From contig JAPZAO010000008.1 of assembly GCA_027460615.1 (NCBI GenBank), positions 1-32,996 of the forward strand: a stretch of DNA of 32,996 bases, given 5' to 3'. The notes beneath the pieces were generated by a model that was given only the letters and a program-made list of their open reading frames with translations, did no database searches and was not told the DNA's origin. This DNA comes from Candidatus Methanoperedens sp. (GTDB taxonomy: Archaea; Halobacteriota; Methanosarcinia; Methanosarcinales; Methanoperedenaceae). Positions 13,378 to 19,636 of the stretch are shown one piece after another. The position numbers were made by a program, and so were the translations under genes. Each line of letters starts with the position of its first letter. Within the stretch, counting starts at the first letter, position 1.

Positions 13378-14118
13378 ATGATGTTCGCCAAGAAATGTCC
13401 GAAGTGCGGCGGTAAGGTCCAGACAAAAAGCATAAAAAAATCAATAGGACTCGGGTTCGTAAATATCCCGGTGGCGCAGTTCTGCCTGAATCCTGTATGC
13501 GACTGGTACCAGGATTTTTCCGAGGCGAAAAAACCGGAAGATATTAACGAAACCGTCGTGCAATTAAAAATCCCTGTATCGAAAGATAGGATTGCTGAAA
13601 TAAAAAAACGGACGCCTGAAATAGTCCAAAAAAATATGATGGTAGTAAAGGGTATTATCGTTGTAATAGTTCTTTCCCTGTTGCTTATTTACATGCTTTC
13701 ATTCATGCAACCTGCAACGTTGCGGCCTGTAACACAACAATCTGAAGCTCCTGACACAAATGTGCCCGCTGTAAATACAACCCGGCCGTCTGTGGCCGCC
13801 TCAACTCAAATCCCGGTCACGCCGCAGGTAATTGTGGAGCAAAAGAAATATTCAATAAAATTTGATGTTTCGCATGGTTTCAGTCCACCTATCATAACTA
13901 TAAATAAGTCGGATACCATCATCTGGAATAACGAAGAAAACCAGCGCCCAAGGCTGGTTCTGGTAAGTAAGGACAGTCTGTTCAAAAACAAGCTGATGGG
14001 ATATTCTGATAAATACCAGTACCAGTTCAACCAGTCAGGACGTTATATTTTTATGCTGGCTGAATATCCTTCCCTGAATGAATACCCGAATGCCACGAAT
14101 GAAATCATTGTCAAATAA
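13378..14118 (+). CDS. Membrane protein: N-terminal zinc ribbon, one TM helix, C-terminal cupredoxin-like domain
   Basis: The 246-aa protein starts with a zinc ribbon (C7/C10 in KCPKCGGKV and C36/C41 in FCLNPVC). A charged linker, a single TM helix at ~87-109 (MVVKGIIVVIVLSLLLIYML) and a Pro/Thr-rich extracytoplasmic linker follow. The C-terminal domain (~150-246) has the cupredoxin-like strand pattern KFDVSHGFSPPIITINKSDT, IIWNNEE, YQYQFNQSGRYIFM. The usual copper ligands (His after the WxN strand, Cys-x4-His-x4-Met near the end) are not visible. A metal-free sensor or adhesion domain facing outside, with a cytoplasmic ribbon, is inferred. The family is not recognised. Confidence 0.65.
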   Translation: MMFAKKCPKCGGKVQTKSIKKSIGLGFVNIPVAQFCLNPVCDWYQDFSEAKKPEDINETVVQLKIPVSKDRIAEIKKRTPEIVQKNMMVVKGIIVVIVLSLLLIYMLSFMQPATLRPVTQQSEAPDTNVPAVNTTRPSVAASTQIPVTPQVIVEQKKYSIKFDVSHGFSPPIITINKSDTIIWNNEENQRPRLVLVSKDSLFKNKLMGYSDKYQYQFNQSGRYIFMLAEYPSLNEYPNATNEIIVK

Positions 14119-14188
14119 AATTTTCACGTTTATTCATTTGGAAAGCATTATATTCTAAAACTTGTATCATAGTTATAGGGTGAAAATA

Positions 14189-14422
14189 ATGGCAGTTGGT
14201 TTCGTATTGATAAATGTCGCGCCTGGCGCGGAAAAAAAAGTTTTTGACACGATGATAAAATGGGATGAAATCCAGGAGCTATACCCACTTTTCGGTGATT
14301 ATGACCTGATAGCGAAAATCCAGGCGCCGGATTACGAGTCGTTAAGCGACATTGTGGTGAACAAGATAAGGGCGCTTAAAGGTGTGACCGAAACAAAAAC
14401 ACTGACAGGGGCGAAGTTTTAA
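14189..14422 (+). CDS. Stand-alone Lrp/AsnC ligand-binding (RAM) domain protein
   Basis: The 77-aa protein is a single RAM/ACT-like domain without a DNA-binding part: AVGFVLINVAPGAEKKVFDT, LYPLFGDYDLIAKIQAPDYE, LSDIVVNKIRALKGVTETKT. The GDYDLIAK block is the family hallmark. Such proteins form dimers and octamers binding amino acids and may pair with full Lrp regulators. GGGTGAAAA precedes the ATG at 14189; the longer upstream frame lacks support. It follows the cupredoxin-like gene after ~70 bp. Confidence 0.88.
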   Translation: MAVGFVLINVAPGAEKKVFDTMIKWDEIQELYPLFGDYDLIAKIQAPDYESLSDIVVNKIRALKGVTETKTLTGAKF

Positions 14423-14453
14423 AAAATTTAGGAAATTCAGGTGAAGGAAGATT

Positions 14454-14470
14454 TACAAATATAGTTTGTA
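14454..14470 (+). promoter_or_regulatory. Perfect inverted repeat upstream of the lipoprotein gene
   Basis: TACAAA-TATAG-TTTGTA: 6-bp perfect arms with a 5-nt A/T-rich centre that could itself serve as a TATA element. It lies ~70 nt before the ATG at 14540. An operator is possible, but short A/T-rich palindromes arise by chance. Confidence 0.25.
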
Positions 14471-14539
14471 TACGCTCAGAATTAATATGCGATCATTGCT
14501 CGAATAGGATGAAAAAAAAGGTTTCCCCATGAGAAAATA

Positions 14540-15256
14540 ATGAATATGAAATTTATTTTTTGGTCTATTTCATTTCTTTTAGTTGTAACCACAATCTCTT
14601 CATGTATCAACCAGAATGGATCGAATAGTCAGTTGGAAAAAATAAAAACGTCAACTCCCACTCCAGTTCAGGAAAACGATTTGCAACAACCGAAAACAAT
14701 CTGGAATGAGAAGATTCTTGAAGAATTGCGTGAAAAACTTAAATATGCTATTGCATACAAAGTATATTTGAAAGATCCTACCATAAGTCCGCCTTTTTAT
14801 AATGATACAAAACCTCTTACATTTTTCGCTTATAAGTATTCTCCTAATGAAGATTCTCCCTTAATTATTCTTGATGATTACAAAATATTTTTGAAAGAAC
14901 TTAACGTAAGTCCACCTTTTTATAAAGACCCAAAACCCCTTACTGTTTACGCTTACAAATTTGATGAATTTATAAATATATTTATTTATGATCGCGAATC
15001 TCCTATAGTTTACAAAGGTGCCCAGACTTTTGATAATTCAGGCAAAATGGTTGCTGAAGCTCGATTTTTGATATTTATTGAAGAAAATAAGAAAATTCAA
15101 GGTTTCGAAATAGAGGAATTCAATTATGAATCTGATGGTAAACTAATATTCAAAGGCAAAAGCTTGTTTGATACAGGAGGTTTTAAGATCAAAGAAACAG
15201 AGACGATTGGCAATAAGGCACGAGACTACTACTTCATCTGGCCCATCGGATATTAG
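14540..15256 (+). CDS. Putative lipoprotein with an internal duplicated segment
   Basis: The 238-aa protein has a hydrophobic signal (FIFWSISFLLVVTTIS) ending at the lipobox-like ISSC with C22, then a Ser/Thr/Pro linker, so it is probably lipid-anchored outside the cell. Residues ~73-101 and ~114-141 repeat the same motif: YK[VI][YF]LK, then SPPFY[NK]D, then KPLT and AYK[YF]. The C-terminal half is beta-rich (KIQGFEIEEFNYESDGKL). No known family is recognised. Codon use is A/T-rich. It is flanked by a palindrome upstream and a hairpin downstream, suggesting a monocistronic unit. Confidence 0.6.
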   Translation: MNMKFIFWSISFLLVVTTISSCINQNGSNSQLEKIKTSTPTPVQENDLQQPKTIWNEKILEELREKLKYAIAYKVYLKDPTISPPFYNDTKPLTFFAYKYSPNEDSPLIILDDYKIFLKELNVSPPFYKDPKPLTVYAYKFDEFINIFIYDRESPIVYKGAQTFDNSGKMVAEARFLIFIEENKKIQGFEIEEFNYESDGKLIFKGKSLFDTGGFKIKETETIGNKARDYYFIWPIGY

Positions 15257-15258
15257 CC

Positions 15259-15295
15259 AGTAGCAACAATGTACGATTGGTGGCTCGCTGCTACT
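15259..15295 (+). terminator. Hairpin after the lipoprotein gene
   Basis: AGTAGCA (15259-15265) pairs perfectly with TGCTACT (15289-15295) around a 23-nt loop, beginning 3 nt after the stop codon. It may mark the transcript end; no poly-T tract follows, so confidence is low. Confidence 0.25.
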
Positions 15296-15335
15296 CGGTC
15301 ATATCAATCTGGAAACATTAAATGGTATATTAATC

Positions 15336-16091
15336 TTAAAAAAATCTGCTCGCCAATGTTGATTTCACATCACAGATTCCCGTAAACCCGCAATATTCGC
15401 AGGGCGCATCTTTTGGTTTTTCCGGCATGATGCCGTCCTTTATTTTTTTAATTTTTTCAAGAATCTGGAGAACATTTCTCCGTTCATGACGCCTGATTGC
15501 AGCCTCTCTCACCACACCCAGCCGTGCATATTCCACAAACCCGCGCCTGACCGGTATATCGTATTTCTCTTCAATCAGCACAGCATAGGCGGTCAACTGG
15601 AGCCTGTCGCCATGCCAGACGCCATTTAATGGCACCCTCCCGGTTTTTATTATTGAAGGCATAAGTTCATCGTTCGTTCTTATCAATCTATCAGGGCTTC
15701 CGGTCAACCCGAATTTCCCGGATTGGAGCGTTTCATTATGGCTCAATTCACCTGCAAAAAAACCATTGTACGAAGAAAGGTTTGAACAAATGACAGGAAG
15801 ACCGGCGCGAACATCGGTAACCGCCCCTGCAAGCATTTCATCATCGATGCCGCCAGGCTCATTGCGATAAATCACCGGGATTTCCTTTAAAATCCGGTCA
15901 AGTTCCAGGTTCAGGACGGAAAGCTTATCTTCGCTATTAAAAGCAAGGTCATATACCAGAGCCAGTTCTTTCAGTATAATGCCCTCCAGATAGCCTGGGG
16001 TGCCCTCTTTTATTAAATTATGTCCCTTATTCGTAAAAAAGCACATCCTGGGGCATTTGTGATAAATTGTAATATCCGAGACCCTTATCAT
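15336..16091 (-). CDS. Cas4-like PD-(D/E)XK nuclease with Fe-S cysteines (no CRISPR nearby)
   Basis: The ~251-aa protein has the Cas4/RecB-nuclease layout: N-terminal YHKCPRMCFF (C13, C17), the nuclease core GSPDRLIRTNDELMPSIIKT, the motif GDRLQLTAYAVLIEE, and the C-terminal cluster CEYCGFTGICD. Four cysteines would hold a [4Fe-4S] cluster. In the core, the residue normally acidic two positions before the motif Lys is Ile (S-I-I-K), so catalysis may be altered. No cas1, cas2 or repeat array is seen, which fits a stand-alone Cas4-like DNA-repair type protein. ATG 16091 is preferred to TTG 16100. Confidence 0.75.
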   Translation of the reverse strand: MIRVSDITIYHKCPRMCFFTNKGHNLIKEGTPGYLEGIILKELALVYDLAFNSEDKLSVLNLELDRILKEIPVIYRNEPGGIDDEMLAGAVTDVRAGLPVICSNLSSYNGFFAGELSHNETLQSGKFGLTGSPDRLIRTNDELMPSIIKTGRVPLNGVWHGDRLQLTAYAVLIEEKYDIPVRRGFVEYARLGVVREAAIRRHERRNVLQILEKIKKIKDGIMPEKPKDAPCEYCGFTGICDVKSTLASRFF

Positions 16092-16195
16092 GGAGTTCAA
16101 AATAGTGCAAACATTTAAAAATATTGCTATTCGAAATCGTTAATTGGCCGGACAGGCGGAAGTTTTTTGTAGAATCAATTTCTTACATAGTTATA

Positions 16196-16756
16196 ATGAG
16201 GATAGGTTCAAACGGCAAGATGGTTCTACTTACCTTAGGCCTTGCCATTCTTGGTTTTGCGTTTTTTCTTCCATTATATACGGGCGCTTTTACAAATCCG
16301 GATTTTACCAGGTGCGACGCCTGTCATGTGCAGGCGGCGGATGACTTCTCACGGAGTGCCTACCATAAGAGCATAAAATGCACCAGTTGCCACAATGTCA
16401 CCGATTTCGCCCCTGATTTATATTCACATAATGTGACAACCGAGGAGTGTAGCTGGTGTCATAATGAGACTAATGCCACCCAATTTATCGGTGATGCGCA
16501 CAGCAATTTCCAAAATGCCAGTTTTAATAGTTCCATTTTCGCCGGCAGGAATGAGATGTGTGTTGCCTGCCATACAGCTATTGACCTTGAAGTAGAATGG
16601 CATACTTATACCGCTGTGAACATGACGGTTTCAAGCCATAATGGAGGCTGGGAAATGCAGTTCTCAGTATCAGGAGATAATAAATCTGTCAATTTAACCA
16701 ATTATACCGACTACCTGAATAATACAAATTGGAGTAATAGAACAAGTAATCCATGA
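16196..16756 (+). CDS. Membrane-anchored tetraheme cytochrome c
   Basis: The 186-aa protein has an N-terminal hydrophobic signal/anchor (MVLLTLGLAILGFAFFLPL) and four CxxCH heme-binding motifs at residues 40, 62, 85 and 122 (CDACH, CTSCH, CSWCH, CVACH). Extra histidines (AYHKS, YSHN, DAHSN) could be distal ligands. Many N-x-S/T sequons indicate an exported, glycosylated product. The C-terminal ~55 residues are heme-free and Asn-rich. It is coupled by ATGA overlap to the large Ig-like surface protein, suggesting an electron-transfer conduit through or onto the S-layer. The start at 16196 has no clear Shine-Dalgarno; a longer in-frame start at 16124 is less likely. Confidence 0.88.
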   Translation: MRIGSNGKMVLLTLGLAILGFAFFLPLYTGAFTNPDFTRCDACHVQAADDFSRSAYHKSIKCTSCHNVTDFAPDLYSHNVTTEECSWCHNETNATQFIGDAHSNFQNASFNSSIFAGRNEMCVACHTAIDLEVEWHTYTAVNMTVSSHNGGWEMQFSVSGDNKSVNLTNYTDYLNNTNWSNRTSNP

Positions 16757-18858
16757 AATCAAAAAATATCTTTATTTTAATTGTAGTATTGGTTTCTGTT
16801 ACGGTTTTTACCAGCTCTGCTAACGGGTCTGCAATTGTCATAACGACACCTCAGGATAATTATTTGACCAACGCGTCCGTAATTACGGTTACCGGGGAAG
16901 CTGACCCTGGCGCGGTATTGAGTTTGAATGGCGCATCAGTTCCGAACAACAACGGAATTTTTTCAAAAAACATAACTCTTGTTGAAGGATTGAACAGGAT
17001 AATCGTTACGGCTAAACAGAATGGGAATATATCAACTGCAACCGCGAATGTCACCCTTGATACAGGTCCAGTAATAAAAATAACATCGCCTGATGCGAAA
17101 TACATTAATACGACGTCTCTGAACGTCAGTTACACTTCCAATGCCACAGATATCGAATCGTACAGGGCCCGCCTGGACAAACAGGAATGGGTGGTAACCA
17201 ATGAGACATATTATTTATTCAATGCAACAGAAGGTCCGGTTTTTGTTGAGGTCCAGGCAATAGACCATTCAGGAAATATTGGAGAAGCCAGCCTGAATCT
17301 TACTGTTGATACTATCCTGCCATGGATGGAAATAACAAAACCTGTCAATAATGAACCCATATTAAGCAGGATTGTGGAAATTTCCGGCAGGAGTGAGATA
17401 GGTGCCAATATTACTGTAAACGGACAAAACTTTACCAATAATAACGGCACATGGAGCGGCGAAATATTGCTTTGGGCAGTTAATAATCCTGTCCGTATTG
17501 AAAGCACAGACCTGGCGGGGAATAAAGCTGTGAAGACAATTAATATCCGCATCGGGGGAAATTTCAGCGAGACCGCTCCTTTCCGGGATTTCCTCAATCA
17601 AACAATTAATTTCAACGGGATAGGGACGTTTGAAGGAAAAAACAAAGCAGTTTCTGGGAAATATGTGAGCTACCTTTTTGATAAAAATTATTCAGCTTTT
17701 GTAGGATATTCCATAAACAATTCGGAATCAGAAACCATGTGGTTCAAAAAAATAACCATTTCCGGGTTCACAGCCGAAAATATCAGCGTTTCCGGTTCTA
17801 TTGCCAGATATTTCCAAAACATGAAATTCGGCCAGAATCACTATATCGGTTTTGATATGCATGACAACAAAATGGGAACCATGGTTGTTGATGTCAGGGA
17901 GATAGAAGACATATATTCCAAAATAAGAGAATACCTTATGAACATGACGCCTGAACGGTTGAAAATCAAAGTCGATGTTGATCATAACGTGACCCTGGAA
18001 GTAAAAGAGACAGGAACTACGATAAAATATTATATCAACCAGAGCTGGAAGGAATGGCCTGTTGTCACATTCGAACTGCCTGATGATGTAATAGTAACTG
18101 ATATCAATAATGGGCTCAGGCTGCAAAAAGATAACAAAGATGCATATTTAATCTGGGCAAAATTTGCCGGCGGGTCGGCGAATTTCACTCACGACGGGAA
18201 TAAGATTGAGGCAAGGGTCAATAATTCCCTGTTGATTTTCAGGCAGTCTGCAAGTCATAATCTGAGCGGGGATAATATTTATGATATGCTTGTAACCGAG
18301 GGGATTTCCAGCGGAACAATCGGCGCTGAAATTTTCATTGATTCTGCGAACTCGTATGATGTGGTGTCCTTTGGCGATATGTCTGTTCTTACCGATTTCC
18401 CTGATCCCAATACAATGAACCTGAATGTAAGTTCAAATTCGATGAACGGGACAGTACTGGCAATTAATATTGGTGGTAATTTGTATAATAAATTATTAAA
18501 TAAAAGTATTACTATAAAATATGATGGGGAAAACATATATCCGGCAAACAATTTTGAGGATATCATTAATTTGACCAATGACTTTGGCCATTCCGAATAC
18601 CTGCTCGCGACAGGAACCACCGGAGCTTACATTTTTGTTTCCGTTCCCAGATTTTCTTCACATGTAATTTCATTTGGTTTTGAACCCATGCCAGAATCGT
18701 ATGCCTCAGGAATTTTTGACCTGCTTAATTTCTTAACAAGCGGGCTGTTTATGGCTCTTCCTGCCGGAAGCAGGGAAGTGGTATTCAGCATTTGGTGGTT
18801 CGGGAGTGTTATGATGATTTATTTTTTATTTAGAAAAGCAGTGAGGACAAAAAGATAA
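16753..18858 (+). CDS. Large Ig-like repeat surface protein with C-terminal membrane anchor
   Basis: The 701-aa protein has a signal peptide (NIFILIVVLVSVTVFTSSANG), then three or so Ig-like/bacterial-Ig repeats of ~85 residues. These begin with ITTPQDNYLTNASVITVTGE, then KITSPDAKYINTTSLNVSYT, then MEITKPVNNEPILSRIVEIS. A long beta-rich central domain (~290-660) follows, then a C-terminal TM helix (SIWWFGSVMMIYFLF) with basic tail RKAVRTKR. Abundant N-x-S/T sequons support glycosylation. It overlaps the tetraheme cytochrome by 4 bp, so stoichiometric coexpression is expected. It may be a cytochrome scaffold or S-layer-associated protein; the central domain is unrecognised. Confidence 0.72.
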   Translation: MKSKNIFILIVVLVSVTVFTSSANGSAIVITTPQDNYLTNASVITVTGEADPGAVLSLNGASVPNNNGIFSKNITLVEGLNRIIVTAKQNGNISTATANVTLDTGPVIKITSPDAKYINTTSLNVSYTSNATDIESYRARLDKQEWVVTNETYYLFNATEGPVFVEVQAIDHSGNIGEASLNLTVDTILPWMEITKPVNNEPILSRIVEISGRSEIGANITVNGQNFTNNNGTWSGEILLWAVNNPVRIESTDLAGNKAVKTINIRIGGNFSETAPFRDFLNQTINFNGIGTFEGKNKAVSGKYVSYLFDKNYSAFVGYSINNSESETMWFKKITISGFTAENISVSGSIARYFQNMKFGQNHYIGFDMHDNKMGTMVVDVREIEDIYSKIREYLMNMTPERLKIKVDVDHNVTLEVKETGTTIKYYINQSWKEWPVVTFELPDDVIVTDINNGLRLQKDNKDAYLIWAKFAGGSANFTHDGNKIEARVNNSLLIFRQSASHNLSGDNIYDMLVTEGISSGTIGAEIFIDSANSYDVVSFGDMSVLTDFPDPNTMNLNVSSNSMNGTVLAINIGGNLYNKLLNKSITIKYDGENIYPANNFEDIINLTNDFGHSEYLLATGTTGAYIFVSVPRFSSHVISFGFEPMPESYASGIFDLLNFLTSGLFMALPAGSREVVFSIWWFGSVMMIYFLFRKAVRTKR

Positions 18859-18874
18859 ATCCTGAAATTACGTG

Positions 18875-19603
18875 TCATCCAAGTATCTTTTCAAATAACC
18901 ATCCGTATTCCTGCGGTTTTGTCAGGAACTCAAGATTCTTTATATCCCTTACAAGCCCATACATCTCGCGGCTTTTTTGTAACCCAAGCTCCTTAAAACC
19001 GGCAGGCTTAATCAACCGTATCTCCGGAACGCTATCATAACGTGGATTTTTCACAAACCCATTATCCAGAATAAAATACGCGCCGCCTCCTTTTTCCTTT
19101 ATTGGCGCATAAATGGATTCAAAATCGCGTGCCACCCAGTTTGCCATTTTAAGCACTTTATTGGAGGCGTTGATGGTGAGATGGCCATAGCCCGGAGGGA
19201 TTATCACCTTATCTCCTACGCTTGCTTTTATGAGAATTACATCTTTTATTTGATTACCTTCAGGTTTTTGCAGAAGATACTGCGCTTCACCGCTCAAGAC
19301 TTCGTATATCTCGGAAAAAGTCATATCAGTGCCTGTAACTTTCGGGTGATAATGTCCTGCGGTTTTCACGAATTCGCACCCCAGCATACGCGGCGGGATG
19401 ACAGTGATATCATACCGCAGATTATGTTCTTTCATGGTGAGGGCATCATTCTTGCTGAGTGAGAGCTCACGGTACATATAATATAATTCGACATTGTTCG
19501 CCATCCTGAGCCATTCACGGTCATAGATAACATCCTTCATATCAAAAAGCATGCGTACGGAAGGCTTAACCCTCTTTGTCCCGAATTCCAGTATGGTCTC
19601 CAT
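18875..19603 (-). CDS. Glucose-6-phosphate isomerase, cupin type
   Basis: This 242-aa archaeal cupin-type enzyme interconverts glucose 6-phosphate and fructose 6-phosphate and is unrelated to the classical PGI fold. Seen are the cupin metal motif TAGHYHP (H84, H86), the downstream acidic residue in FSEIYEVLSGEAQYLL, and the third histidine H141 in IIPPGYGHLTIN. The length includes an N-terminal extension (KPSVRMLFDMKDVIYDREWL) usual for the group. It is convergent with the surface-protein gene and stands alone. The role is gluconeogenic/glycogen metabolism, inferred from family knowledge. Confidence 0.9.
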   Translation of the reverse strand: METILEFGTKRVKPSVRMLFDMKDVIYDREWLRMANNVELYYMYRELSLSKNDALTMKEHNLRYDITVIPPRMLGCEFVKTAGHYHPKVTGTDMTFSEIYEVLSGEAQYLLQKPEGNQIKDVILIKASVGDKVIIPPGYGHLTINASNKVLKMANWVARDFESIYAPIKEKGGGAYFILDNGFVKNPRYDSVPEIRLIKPAGFKELGLQKSREMYGLVRDIKNLEFLTKPQEYGWLFEKILG

Positions 19604-19636
19604 CGAACACTAAATAGGCTTTGGATATAAATATTC

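Noticed and set aside
15336-16091. CRISPR-Cas locus
   Set aside because: Only a Cas4-like protein is present; I saw no repeat-spacer array and no cas1/cas2 or effector gene anywhere in the window.
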